This document shows positions 1 through 12,342 of a stretch of 64,000 nucleotides of DNA, piece after piece (the first letter of the stretch is position 1; every line of letters begins with the position of its first letter). A program made the position numbers and the translations under genes. The DNA is taken from positions 3,038,001-3,102,000 of the forward strand of contig NC_089434.1 of NCBI RefSeq assembly GCF_026210795.1. Direction: 5' to 3'. The DNA is from Rhizophagus irregularis. Its lineage: Eukaryota; Glomeromycota; Glomeromycetes; Glomerales; Glomeraceae. The notes below the pieces were generated by a model. The model made no database searches and was not told where the DNA came from. It was given only the letters and a program-made list of their open reading frames with translations.

Positions 1-107
1 GCAATAGAACTAGTATTATAAATAAAACATCCCGTTGGATTAACTTGAGGATCTTGTCTAAGAACCTCACCGTTTGAGTCGCAGCTTTCATTACAAGTTT
101 CTGCCAT
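1..107 (-). CDS. Partial 5' end of an unrecognised protein, cut by the window edge
   Basis: An ATG at 105-107 on the minus strand opens a frame that runs without a stop off the left edge (35 codons). The product starts MAETCNESCDSNGEV and is rich in Cys, Asn and Ser with ordinary codon use, unlike the AT-only frames around it. About 2.3 kb away lies another Cys-containing start (MSNEAGLCEEVC) belonging to a WSC-like pseudogene, so this could be a relative of that family. That link rests only on short similarity. No function is assigned. Confidence 0.4.
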   Translation of the reverse strand, partial: MAETCNESCDSNGEVLRQDPQVNPTGCFIYNTSSI

Positions 108-2178
108 ACTAATGAATTTGATATTATATAACGTCCGAGTATGAATAATAAGAAATATTAAAATAAAAAAAAAGGGAATAAGTCATTAATTTTGGACTGA
201 ATTTTATTTTGACATTAACATTAAGAAAGAAAGAAATAAATAAATAAATCCTGAAAGAATTTTTTTCAGTTCCTTAAATACAATAGTTTTAACAAAGATA
301 AAAATAAAACGCATTTAATTCCGTTATTCCGCATTTTTTTCCATAAATGTAGCAAATTACTATCACGAAAGATACCACAATAGATTATATCTGCAGAGTA
401 CACGTACTGTACATTTTTTACAATGAGCACCGATGCGACATTTCGTAAAATCCGTTTGTACTCAAAGTTTATTAACTCATTATAAATGTATTACAAATGT
501 TGATTTCATCGTATCATTGTAATGGAATGAACCAACGTGGACATGAGTTCTATATTAATTTTTTTTTTTTTGTAACAGTAAATATTAATAACGACAACAA
601 AACTTAAGATGGTATAATATTGTTTTATTCATATGTTTTACTTAAATATTGTTTTTTCAGTCAATGTCGGTGAAGACCAAATTAGAACATTCCATGTTCA
701 GCCAAATAAAATAGTGTTAAGTGTTTCAAAAAAAACCGGAATTTGATGTGATGATCATTCCAATCACGTGAAATTTTTTTAACTATACGACTATACGTAA
801 CTTAATTTAGGCTACAAAAATATTTTTTAATTCGTTTTTCTTTACTAAGAATCAAGAATTTTTAAGTGAATTCTATTTAATAAATTTTTATACTAAATTT
901 CTAAACCAGTAATAAGCATTTGTAGTTGAATTTTTTTCAGGAAGTAAAAAAAAACAACTATGACTCTTAAAAGATATCAAAATATAACTTTAAAATTCAG
1001 AATTATTTTGCATTTTAGATAATTCAAATTAGATGATAAATTGAAATTATACCAATTTGAAGAATAATTTTTGATATTTACTTTTTTTATTAAATTCAAT
1101 CCACCAATAATAATTCACAAATTTGCTTAAAGGCTAAATTTTTCAAATAATAGTAAAATGTTTATGAGACTGTAACCTTTAATGTTCAAGATTATTATGT
1201 ACTATAGATGAACCAAATTGGGGTGAACTATAAATTTAAATAATTTTCGTAACACACTGTAACATTCAAGTCATTCAATGAGCTCTTAATAAAATAACAT
1301 GTGCTTGCACATATAGTTTATTCACATATATATTTATGCTTAAAATAGTTTATATATAAAGTTCTTATAATATCATTTGTAATAAAAATTCTTTTTTAAA
1401 ATTGAATGAAAGTTTCTAAGTATAACGGCTCAAAAAGTCAATTTTAAATGTTACGTTTTATGCATTTAACATTCCATAAAAGGGTTAACTACCTTTCAAT
1501 ACAGATCGGCAAAGAAAGAGTACTGCGTCATTAGATAATACCCACAAATATTTACAATAAGAATCATTAGATCCCAAATATGTATCAACATGATACAAAA
1601 GTTTAATTACCTAATTTTGCGAAAATTCTGACCAAAGGATTGCACGACATGAATAGATAATCGTACATTAATTATTTCTAAAATAGGCAGCTTGCAAACG
1701 CCATTTTTCCGTATTTAATTTTATTTTATTCTGAAAGGTGATACTTACATCAAATTTGGAGGAAAAAAAAAGCAAAACAACATTATATATATATATTTTT
1801 TTTGTAAGTAAATAAGCGAACATTTAAATCATATGTTTTAATGAAGAAATTTTTACAAATTGTTGTTACATTAGGAAAAAAAATCATTTTCTTCGATATC
1901 CTTTTTAAAACAAACCCAATAAAAAAAGTATATTATTGAATTTATTAGGTATAATTATAATTGTTGAAAAATATGATTAAAATATTCTCTCTTATAAGAT
2001 TATATAAAGTGTTGATGTCAGAACCTCGATATAAAGAACCATGTTAAAAACCATGGAATCATCTATGAAGTCTTTCTATTTCATAGTTTCTAAGACTATC
2101 TTCAGCTTTACTTATTTCACCGTCATCATTTTTTCTTTCAATAAAGACTACATTCCATAATATTTAGTATAGAAACAT
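108..2178. other. AT-rich stretch without a supported gene
   Basis: Only short, stop-rich frames and A/T homopolymers are present. The first few hundred bases would be the upstream region of the partial minus-strand gene at the window edge. I see no tRNA, rRNA or element ends here. Confidence 0.5.
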
Positions 2179-2446
2179 TTAAGGTGGTCTTATATATAGA
2201 ATAATAGAATATGCATTTTTTCCTCCACATGGATAAGAAACCATACCTCCTGTAGTAGTATAATTATATTTGATATTGCATATTTTATCGCTTTCGAACC
2301 TTTTCAACCTGAATATAAGATAAGAGTGCATCCATATCCCCACAACGACATTTTACTCCATCTTCTATACCAGCATAGTTAAAGAAGGAGTGATTTTTGG
2401 GTCAATTTACACATACTTCTTCACAAAGTCCAGCTTCATTCGACAT
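2179..2446 (-). pseudogene. WSC-domain-like remnant
   Basis: Read from an ATG at 2444-2446, the minus strand gives MSNEAGLCEEVCVN and then an in-frame TGA. The same frame continues with a block containing YAGIEDG and KCRCGD until TAA. A shift to another frame then gives CGGKNAYSI. The order Cys, Y-x-G-x-E-x-G-x-x-C-x-CG, then CGG-x-x-A-x-S is that of WSC domains, extracellular Cys-rich carbohydrate-binding modules of fungal wall sensors and glycoproteins. A stop codon plus a frame change within one domain means it is broken. An intron explanation would remove the conserved YAGIE block, so decay is the simpler reading. Confidence 0.5.
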
Positions 2447-5400
2447 ATTGTAGTATAAATAAAAAAATTGTATTAATATTTATGATAGATGAGATTTTTG
2501 ATGGGTTACTCTTATTTATAAGTATCAATAATGTTATAACTTTCTTATCGTGTCACAATTGGTACAACTTGATAATAAATCAGTAAACTCAATTCAATCG
2601 AACTTTAGTTACATACGATAAAAAATGAATTAGTATGTTTGTATATTGCGCCTTTATATATACAAACAAAATTTAATATACTTATTATCGTAGTATACAC
2701 TCTTTTAATTAAAAGATTCCATGAAATCTAAATTTTTTATTTTAATATTTATCTGTTATAATATGTAATATTGTTTAGAATAACTTGATTGATGGCATGA
2801 GTATGTATATAATTACATTCGTTATTTATTTAATACATAGAATTGTTACTTGGGGGTTGAGTAATTATATTCGTTATGTTATTAATACATAGAATTGTTA
2901 CTTGAGGGGTTAGGGTAGTAAGAGTAGTTTGGTATTGGGCTTATCTGACGCTGGATATACCTGGCAGTCCCACGAGTTATGTCTCTACTAAAAACTGCAG
3001 TCCTAAAAAAGAATTGTTTTAATTAGAAAATGGATTAAAAATTATAAACACACTGTGATCATATCACATTTACTTTTTTTGTTACCTTTTTAACATATTA
3101 CAGAGATGAAAACATAATTTTAATGTATGATCTTATAGGATATATCCATGTCACAAGAGATTCTTTTAAAATGACAAAAAAGTGAAGGTTTCACTACCAA
3201 ATTTTAGAAATTAGGGCATGTTAAATCTAAGTCTTTTAGGAAGTTTTTTTACCAAATTAAAAAGTTCATAAGATTTATGTGGAAAATGCATCTTAATCTT
3301 TATTAAATATTTAACTAAAACTTTTTTTTTAAAAAAAAAATTTTTTAAATTAAAAATATTTATTAATATTTTTTTTTAATTCTTTAGATTGATTTTTGAA
3401 AATTAAAAATAAAATTTTAAACTAATTTAAAACTGCTAATAAATATTATAAGAATATTAGTAGAATTCCAAATATCTAACAAAATTTTTGAAAATATGAT
3501 ACCAGAAGACTATACTTAACAACTTGTTTCGATTTTTTTGAGTTGATTTATATCATGTGATCTGGAATTCAGCCAATAAAAAACTGGAATTTCTTATGTA
3601 AAGTACTAGCTTTTGATAATTTTTTATTATAAATAAAATAAAATATAAGAAAATTAACTAACATTTATAAAAGTCATAAATGATAAAATCAAATTATATA
3701 ACAATTTGGGCTGGTATTATTACAATGCATGAAGTTAGCCTAAATTATCATAAGTTCTGGCCCAACATATTTATTTTAAATTTGGGCCAATTATATGAAA
3801 ATCATACAATTTTAATTGTTTATAACTTTTTACATAAATCTTCTTTTAAAAATTTGATCTCAAAGAATAAAGTTACAAGTTTATTTTTTTTAATTTGTAT
3901 TTTTTTAAAGGAGTTAAAAGAGATTTTTTAAATATTATATTTTATTGTCATCTAGCATCATACCTCCATAATACATAATTTTGGTTAGAATTAACATATA
4001 AACTTAATATGATATTTGGAATCTTATTAATTCTTTAAAGTATATATAATTTTAATAAATTTATTATATATCTTTAAAAAAGTTTCATTTTATATTTTAG
4101 AAATCTATTTTAAAGTTATTTTTTACCTTTAATTTTAATATCTAGTAATATTTTAAGCCTTTGATTTATATATATATATATTTTTATAATATAAGACAAA
4201 TGCTCTTAATCTAAAAATATAAACTATTAATAAATTACTTATCATTATTATTTTAAGACCTCTTATATACACAGTTGGCTAGTTATTAAAACTATACAGA
4301 TATGTTTTACTTATAGCGATTTATTCTTAATATTAACATCCTATAATCTGAATTATATAAATTAAATTAAAACCACTCTATTATATTAATATTAATATAA
4401 ACAAAAACTAAACCTTCTTATAATCTTTATAGGATTTTTCAGTTTTTTCCACTTTTAATAAAATAGCAAATTGGCCTTATTAATAAGTCTAATTTTATTA
4501 CCATTACTATTTATCTGATTCTATATAGATATATTAAATTTCACTTTAAGTAAATTATTAATATTAAATTTAACAAGTTTTTTGGTAATTAAGTAAATTA
4601 CATTATTAGATTAGTAAATTTTAAAATAAAATCCATCAATTACATTATTTTTTCTTATTAAACCAATTTACAAATCCTAATAAAAACTAATAATATTAAA
4701 CCTTCAAATTCAGTTAGTTTATATTTTAATATTTTCAGTTTTTTTAAAAGATAAAATCTAGAAATACTGAAAAAAAAAGAAAATATATAAATACCAAACT
4801 TCTATTACCGTTTAAATATTAACTAATAATATAAGAAAAATCCACTTTTCAAGTAATTACTATATAGCATTATATATAATATTTTCTTATAATATTCTTT
4901 TAAATAATACTAGAATATTATTTAAATTTATATTTAGGTAGTAATATAACAAAATAGTGTTTCACAAAATTTTAATATTCTGTTCAAGTCCATTTTATTT
5001 GTTTCATCCTATCCTGTTTAAAATATTATCCAATTTATTAATATTATATATAAATTATATATCCTCTTATAATGAATTTTTATCACATTTTGTTTAAATT
5101 CTGAACTGTTCTATTCTGTAGAATCCTAAATAATATTAATACAATTTACAAATAAACTTTAAATATTGAAGTAAAAATACATTTTATAGCATAATTCTAT
5201 TAATATTAAAGCTAGAAATATGATTAAAATCCTTTTATCAAGATGAAAATCTAATGATATAAATTTTTTTAAAATTGAATTACTGGTTATGTTAAATACA
5301 AAAGTATGTAGAATAAATAAATTTTGAAAATACTTTTATAATACACAATTTTTAAAAAATTTAAATATAAACTCTAAGTAAACTTAAATGTAAGTTGTTA

Positions 5401-5640
5401 TCAATATTATTCATTAGAGTTCTCATCCTATTTCATTTAAGAACATGTTTCAATTTATTTTGATTTATATTATTAGTTATATATTTTATTTGATTTATTT
5501 AATTGTAAATCATTATGGTAATTTGAATTTATCAAATTTTATATTTGAAGTTTTTATTTTATATTAAATGAATTACGGCATCCAAATTATAATTATAGTA
5601 TTCCAAAATAATTTGGGCAGCATGTATAGCCAATTCGCTA
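2447..5640. other. AT-rich, gene-free stretch
   Basis: Long runs of A/T with (TA)n around 4165-4185. An 83-codon frame near 3680-3931 is Ile/Asn/Phe/Leu-rich, as expected by chance at this base composition. Apart from the small tandem repeat listed separately I see no supported feature. Confidence 0.5.
2809..2913. repeat. Two-copy tandem repeat of about 52 bp
   Basis: Copy one (about 2809-2861) and copy two (about 2862-2913) share TAATTAYATTCGTTAT followed by TTAATACATAGAATTGTTAC and TTGRGGGGTT-like ends, with a few substitutions. It is a simple local duplication in non-coding DNA. Confidence 0.75.
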
Positions 5641-6107
5641 CTTACTGACACAGGTTGAAAAGTGAAAAATCAGGCATCAATCAGTCACCAATCGGTCACC
5701 AATCAGGTAGCTGATTGGTAACTGATTGGTGACTAATTGGCATTTTACCAATCAGGCAGTTTGCTAACTTTTAATCCAGTGATCAGAAAAAAATGAAATA
5801 TAGCTCATTGGAATCGTCTCAACAAGACGAATCTAATGGTAGTAAAATCACATTTTTAGGATTAATAGTTAATAAAATATTAAATAAAATATAAATAATA
5901 TATCTTTATTTTTATATTTTACTTAATTTCTCATCAAGTATTAATCCTAAGAATGCGATTTTACTACCATTAGATTCGTCTTGTTGAGACAATTCCAATG
6001 AGCTATATTTTATCCTTTTCTGATCACTGAATCAAAAGTTAGCAAACTGCCTGATTGGTGACGATTGACTTTTCCCGATTTTTCACTTTTTGACTTGTGT
6101 GATACAA
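5641..6107. repeat. Foldback (long inverted repeat) element
   Basis: The two halves are reverse complements over most of their length. GTGAAAAATC, CAATCAGGCAGTTTGCTAAC, CTCATTGGAAT and ACGAATCTAATGGTAGTAAA occur in the left arm and inverted in the right. The arms flank an AT-rich centre near 5860-5935. The left arm carries about 70 bp extra, made of repeated CACCAATC/GATTGGT units that are themselves palindromic. No coding frame is present. The arm core is shared with foldbacks at 7.1-8.0 and 41.3-42.1 kb. Confidence 0.8.
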
Positions 6108-7099
6108 ATAATTGGCAAAACTGAAATGCTACTTTTTTAAATAGTAAAAGTTCATCAGTTTTTAATCAAATTATTCAAAATTTTTACTGAAAATCTTTGA
6201 AATTAAAACTTTTTTATCCAAATTATTTAATGTAATTTTATAAGCAAAAAATTTACAAGTAATTTCTAAATATTACCAATTAACCAAATTTTTAGTAAAA
6301 TCCTGTTAAAATTTTTTGTTTAATAAAAATGTTATTTAGAAGTTTTAAAATTAACTGATATATATTTTCAAATATATATTATTAGATTTTCAAAAAAACT
6401 AATTTAAGAAATATGAAATATTAAGCAAATTAGGATGAATAGATTAAAAATTTCTCAAATTTTAAAAAAATTTCAATTTTTTTTATTTTTAATACTAAAT
6501 AACTTGATGTGATTAAATTTTTAAAACTTGTATAATTAATACAATACTACTTAAATGAGTATTCTAATATACTATATATACAAAATGTTTTATTTTCAGA
6601 TTATTAAGATAGTATTTTGCTAAGTATAAACATATTATTAAGTAATTGAACAGATTAGCAATTAAATATTAAATCATTAATTATTTAATTTTATTATTAC
6701 ATAATTAGTATTCCTCTTCTAATATACATTCTTTTTATAGTACCTCTCTTTTTCTATAATACTTTTAAAACTTTAAATATTATTTAATCTAAGTAAACTT
6801 TCTTAAATAGTATCAAAAAAAACTATATGCAGCACTATACAGTATTATTTTCTTTATAATACTTCTAAAAATAAAGAAATTAATAGAAAAACTTTACATA
6901 AATGCAGTATTTAAGGTTTAATTACTACCTAATATATAACTGTTACAATCTTTAAAATAAAATTGATGAAAATTTAAATTAAAAAATTATATATATGTTA
7001 ATAGAATTTCCTTTTTTGAAATATGGTATAATAAAAAACTAAAAATCATTATTTCTAAAAGAGTACAAAAAATTAAAGAATTTGTTTGTCTAGCATCCG
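6108..7099. other. AT-rich, gene-free stretch
   Basis: Homopolymeric A/T sequence between two foldback elements. No frame, element end or RNA gene is visible. Confidence 0.5.
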
Positions 7100-7349
7100 A
7101 TTCAGTTTTATTTTTTGGTTATTTTCTGATTGATCAGAATCTGTTTTGCACAATAACTCGCCATCCAGTAATTGTAGAAAGCCGATTAATAACTCGTTGG
7201 AATCGCCTCATCAAGACGGTTCGAATGGTACTAAAATTATCTTTCTAGCATCAATAGATGGCGAGTTAATTTTGCTAATTTTTCAAAAAATAACTTGCTA
7301 TCTATCAATTCTAAAAATATGATTTTAGTACCATTTGAACTATCTTGAC

Positions 7350-7910
7350 TATACATGAAACTGAAATTGGTTAATTTTGACCTTCAAAATGGTCGAAATG
7401 GTCGAAATGATTTTGACTTGGGCCCCTCCAAAAGTCAAAATGGTTGAAATTAATAGTCATATGATTTTATAGTAAACAATAATATTAAAATTCAAAGTTA
7501 ACAAACTCCGCATCCAGTGATTTAATATTTATGATCTTTACACGGTTGGATTCAGCTCATTGAGAGGATTCCAATGATATGTATTTCATATTTGTAGCAT
7601 CAATATCGACGGAGTTATTTACGTTTAAAATTTGGTATTAAATAGTCTTATAATTTTTATAGTTAACAATAATATTAAAATTCAAAGTTAACGAACTCTG
7701 CATCTAGTGATTCAATTTTTATGATCTTTACATGGTTGGATTCAGCACATCGAGAGGATTCCAATGATATATATTTCGTATCAGTAGCATCAATATTGAC
7801 GGAGTTATTCATGTTTAAAATTTTATATTAAATTATAATTATAAAAATCATATGACTATGATGTAATTTTGACTATTTTGACTTGGGCTTTAATTTCGAC
7901 TTCATATATA
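7350..7910. mobile_element. MITE with TATAYATGAA ends and 8-bp target duplication
   Basis: The ends read TATACATGAAACTGAAATT on the left and, inverted, TATATATGAAGTCGAAATT on the right. The flanks are ATCTTGAC and GTCTTGAC, an 8-bp target duplication with one mismatch. The interior lacks a coding frame and has a tandem duplication of about 190 bp. A second copy in the opposite sense lies at 40815-41234 with a perfect 8-bp duplication. The size and target length fit a hAT-like non-autonomous element, although the TATA-starting ends are not the classic CAG type. Confidence 0.7.
7475..7850. repeat. Tandem duplication inside the 7.35 kb MITE
   Basis: Two units of about 190 bp begin AACAATAATATTAAAATTCA at 7475 and 7665. 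Both contain GCATCYAGTGATT, ATGGTTGGATTCAGC and GAGAGGATTCCAATGATAT, with roughly one change in ten. The related copy at 40.8-41.2 kb has a single unit, so the duplication is specific to this copy. Confidence 0.8.
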
Positions 7911-8025
7911 GTCTTGACAAAATGATTTTAATGAGCTATTGATCGGCTTTTTATGATCACTGGATAGTGAATTATTGCATAAAATAAATTCTGATTAATC
8001 AGAAAAGAACTGAAAAATGGAACTG

Positions 8026-8996
8026 AACTGAACCATTCAGAGTTTTATCCAAAAGTTTTAATATTTAGACCAATTCCTATAAAATATTAACCAAATATCT
8101 GGATTGGTATACCAAATTAACTGGTTTACCAAATATTTTGACAGATAAAATTCATTCCAATTTACTGTATGCAAAAACTATAAAAAAAAAACTGGACATG
8201 AACTATAGTAATTATTATTAAAAGCCTGCATTCTTATAAATTTGAAGCTAGAAAATGAAGTATTCTATTTATTTTTTTTTAAATAATGTAAAGAAAAAGA
8301 GTTTATTAAATTTAGAATTAATTATTAAATCTGTATTAGAGTATTTTATATACCTAAAATTCTGAAATAGTTTTAAAACAATTGATAATTATAATTTTGC
8401 ATTACTTTAACCATAAAGTTTATTATATTCTTAATAATAGAAAATATGGAAATTATGAATTATATAGTTTATAGTACTGTAAAAATTAAAAATAGGAATC
8501 AACTTTTATAAGATCCAAAATTATTACTTCAAAATAAGTTAAAATATTGTCTTACTTGCAACACTTCAAGCAATAAACTAATTGTAGTATAAAAGCTTTA
8601 TCATGTACTTTTACATTTGCATTTATTTTATTAATTAATAAAGTATTATAAATATTTTTTTTGCTTATCATTTAATATATAAAAATTATAAAATCCCAAT
8701 CTCAAAATTTGTATGAATTATATAAAGCTATAGTATGTTGTGTAACTAATCACAAATCAACCTGTGCAATAATAGATTTCTTATATATACTTGATTATAA
8801 TAGTGATGCCTGCTTAAACTCTTTTTGCAAAAAATTTTGGTTTCGTCACCAATTAGTTTCAGGTTTGTCATTGACTAAACTATATAATAATAATTTTTAA
8901 TTTTAATTTTAATTATATAAAATTATAGTTTTATTATAAAAATATATAAAATTAATTGTATTTATAATAGTTTTATAAATTCTTTTTAAAAAATAT
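8026..8996. other. AT-rich stretch without a supported gene
   Basis: Contains a 63-codon frame (8709-8900) with two Cys-x-x-x-x-Cys stretches but no recognisable domain and no splice signals. I do not call it a gene. The rest is A/T homopolymer. Confidence 0.45.
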
Positions 8997-9292
8997 AGGA
9001 CCCCGGATATCTAATATAAAGGTCATAATGGACTTTTGGCCAAAAACACCCCTTTTTGCTGAAACTCAAAAAATCGTTTTTTGTAAATATCTCAGCATCC
9101 AGTAATTCAATTTTAATGAACTTTTTTTTATTTTGTAGCCCTCATTTAGCTCTACAATTTAAAAAAAGTTCATCAAAATTGGACCACTGGATGCCGAGAT
9201 ATTTACAAAAAACGATTTTTTAAGCCCCTGAAAAATGGGCCAATCTGCCGAAAGTGTGACTTATGACCTGTTTTGGAGATATCCGGGGTCCT
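8997..9292. mobile_element. Palindromic MITE, AGGACCCCGGATATCT ends
   Basis: A perfect 16-bp terminal inverted repeat AGGACCCCGGATATCT bounds a 296-bp unit. It is flanked on both sides by AAAAATAT (8989-8996 and 9293-9300), a likely 8-bp target duplication, although the sequence is low in complexity. The interior folds back: AATATCTC, GCATCCAGT and AATGAAC blocks occur in both orientations around a centre near 9130-9150. Related degenerate copies lie at 43.7-44.0 kb and, as a tail only, near 47970-48022. Confidence 0.8.
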
Positions 9293-9618
9293 AAAAATAT
9301 TATATTTTAATAAAAATTTATTTTTTTAAATAATTATTATAATTAAAAATCCATGGAAATTTATGAAAATCTATAAAAATACCATGGAATATTGAATTTC
9401 GGCATTTCGTCTTTTAATTTTAAATGTCTAAACTATTTCAGTTTCATCAAATGACTAAATATTTCAGTTTTGCCTAGCATCTCTACTTGATAATCTTGAT
9501 ATACCCAAAAAAAAAATTTGCCCATTTATACTACTTTTTCATTACCTTTTTAATCACAATAATTATGTCATTTAATATTGCAAGTTTCTCTAATAAAAAA
9601 CTTAATGGCTATTTAAAA

Positions 9619-11330
9619 ATGAGATCAAATAATATTGATAAGTACATAGATATATTAACAGCTCAAAAAGTTGATGGTTCAGTTTTTTTTGCACTAAAAT
9701 ATAAAATGCTTATAAGCTACCCTTTGAATTTTCCAGTTGGACCAGCTTTAAAATTAATAGAACTGATCAAAGAAATTTAGGAGGGTAAGTAAAATTTATT
9801 CTTATTTATATTGTATCATTTATATTTGCCAACAATACCAAATATTTACTTATTCTTATACTTTTTTTTCTACTTTTTATTGTCAAATCTGCTTAAAAAA
9901 TACATTTATATTATCATAGAGCAACAGATTAAGAAATTAATGCAAAAAAATAATTCTTTAAAAAAAAAACTAGCTCAATTAAAAAAAATTGCCATTACTG
10001 GTAAGTGAATCATAATAAATATTCAATATAGTAAATATGTGATATTATTTTAAATATTTACTTCAATTATATCTTATATATTAGAGTTTAGAGAGAATGA
10101 AATAGCTTTGAAAAATTTTTGGTAGGCCTTAAAAGATGAAAGTTATATTTATAATGATAAGTTTCTTTTTGTATTTAATAATGGGCATTTTTATAATTTT
10201 TTTGGATTAGATAATAAACCTTATAGTTTCTATATTTGTGATTATTACGATTATTTGCTTGATATTGCTTTAAATCATGATGTAAGAAATTTGCATATTA
10301 CAGGAAATCCTGGTATTAGAAAACCCTTTTTTGGTTATTATTTACTTTATATTCTTATACAAAATAATAAGACGGTTATATATGAGGATTATAATATGAA
10401 AAACTGTGTTATTTTATTTAGTCAAAAAAAAGTTTCTTATCTTAATTCAATACTTAACAATAAAGAAATTCAAAGTTATTTATATAAGCGAAGAAATTTG
10501 GTATATTGTAGATGGAAAAATATTAAACCATTCTACAGTCAAAACAACTAGATAATACTAATTTGCTCACTATGTAAAAGTCATTATACTGCATTTGATA
10601 AATGTAATCCAACTATATAGTTTATACATGTTTAGTCTTGAAAGAAAATTGATGAATATAAAACTAAATTTTTCGATCATCTTTCTAAAAAGAGAGTTTT
10701 GGAATTGTACAAAAAGTGGGGAGGGATTCCTTATTACATTTTAGAGAGTGCTAACAATTCAGATATTTTAAATGAGCTTGAAAAAGCAATTGAATTATAC
10801 AATGTAAATATTACTTAAATATATTGAAGGAAGTGATAGTATAAATATTATTAATTACAAAATAGTCCATATTTATACAAATTTTTCAATTAAGGATTAT
10901 GCAAGAAATCATAATAGATTTAATGAAAAAAATTGAATATATTGATAAAAGGTACTAAAGATATTTACTAAAACTATTTTTTCAAAATTTTAGTTTAATT
11001 AAAATTCAATTTGAAACTAATTTTTATAATAAAATTAATTGCTAAAACTGTTTTTATTCTTTTTTGAAACTAATTAAAATTTTGAAAAGTTTTGAATTTC
11101 ATTAAAAATAAAGTTTTTGAGTTTTAAATTTTAAATTTTATCATTAAATGAGTTTTGAATAGCAATGTTAAGAGTATCCTATATAAAAATAACTATAAAA
11201 TTTGCATCAGACTATGTAGGTAAAATGGTGATTATTAATTTAAAAGTAACAATAATAAATGATTTATATAAAAATATTAATGCAGTTTTGAATGGAGGGA
11301 AAAGTGAAACTGCAAAATTTTTAGTATAAA
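9619..11330 (+). pseudogene. Crinkler-like SAM / coiled-coil / P-loop NTPase pseudogene
   Basis: The exon pattern is still visible. Exon A (9619 to about 9784) encodes a SAM-like stretch (TAQKVDG and NFPVGPALKLIELIKEI) followed by an in-frame TAG just before a GTAAGT donor. Exon B (about 9921-10001) encodes a Lys-rich coiled coil ending at another GTAAGT. Exon C (from about 10085) reads FRENEIALKNFW, then TAG, then continues to HITGNPGIRKPFFGYYLL. This is a Walker A-like loop whose GKT has become RKP. After about 10495 the frame shifts (YIVDGK), and more stops follow. Later blocks (KKWGGIPYYILE, VHIYTN, FASDYVG, VLNGGK) run to about 11330. From memory this order matches the nucleotide-binding proteins annotated as crinklers in Rhizophagus. 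Three defects make it a pseudogene. Confidence 0.6.
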
Positions 11331-11930
11331 AAAAAATAGTATTATTTAAATTTTTTTCTGGTTATTTTTAAAGAGATTGAATAATTTTAATTAATATAAC
11401 TTGTTTAATTTGAATTATAATATTATAAAAACATATATTATAATATTAAATACTTAGTAATATATTAGTAAAGTCAATTTTTTATTACTTATATATATTA
11501 TAAAAATTATTTAAAATTTTATTTTAATTAATAAATTTATAAAAAAATGTTTTTACAAATGTTTTTAATTATTTTAACAAAAAAATGTTGCAAAAATATT
11601 CTTTATTAAGTGGTTTAATAAAAAAAAAATATTTTTGCACCATTTTTTATTAATTTTAAATTTACTTTACTATTATTATTTAACTTTTTGTTATAAAATT
11701 TATGTTTTAAGTAGAATTAAAATGTAAAATCCTAACTGAAATTTTGCTTTAATACTAATATAGTAATAATTATTACTACTAATATTACTATCATTGTAAT
11801 TATTAAATATTTAATTATTGAAAGTTGTTTTATTTATTTTATTTTTATAAAAAAAAAAGACTGTAAATAACTTGAAACTAATTACAGTGCTAATAATCTT
11901 ACAACAAAAGACAAAGACTGAGCTAACCTT
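11331..11930. other. AT-rich stretch after the crinkler-like remnant
   Basis: Nothing coding is recognisable. It contains A/T tracts and direct short repeats such as TTATTAC/TAATATTA near 11755-11810. Confidence 0.45.
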
Positions 11931-12065
11931 TTTTTTGCAGACCATGGATGTCGTTCATGTGAAATAACTCAAGAAAATCTTAATGACATGCAATTTGATA
12001 TTCAAGCAAGATATTGTCATATTATGGATCTTTATTTTCAAGAAATAACATTACCTATATTTTAA
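11931..12065 (+). other. Possible exon remnant, unrecognised
   Basis: A strong acceptor (TTTTTTTTGCAG ending at 11940) is followed by about 41 open codons containing CRSCE and ARYCHIMDLYFQE, ending in TAA at about 12065. Residue use is protein-like rather than AT-random. No upstream partner exon was found, and the piece may be a tail of the decayed gene to the left. I do not assign a family. Confidence 0.3.
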
Positions 12066-12342
12066 AGAAAAAATTTATTGTTACAAATTATATTAAGAGT
12101 ATTTATTATTTTAAATTTGGATCAATGAATAATAATTCAAGTCTTAAAAATCCAATTTAAATGCAAAATTTCATAACCATCACACTATCTTTGATTAGGA
12201 TATAGTCAGTTTATTTGTAATAATATCATTTAATTTATTGAATTCAAATTCCAATTTACAGAAAAAAATTTATAAGATCACAAAATATGATCCAAAAAAA
12301 GTTTATCAATTCCAGTTTCATGTTATTGTGAAATCTGAAAAG

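Larger units (their letters stand above)
7100..8025. repeat. Foldback element interrupted by a second element
   Basis: The left arm (about 7100-7349) contains TCTGATTGATCAGAAT, AATAACTCGCCATCCAGT, CTCGTTGGAATCGCCTCATC and CGAATGGTACTAAAAT. The right arm (7311-7349 plus 7911-8025) carries the same blocks inverted. The right arm is split in its TCTTGAC motif by the element at 7350-7910. Joining its two halves restores complementarity to the left arm, so the order of insertion is clear. Confidence 0.75.

Noticed and set aside
3680-3931. 83-codon plus-strand frame
   Set aside because: Ile/Asn/Phe/Leu-only composition expected by chance in this AT-rich DNA, and no motif or splice context.
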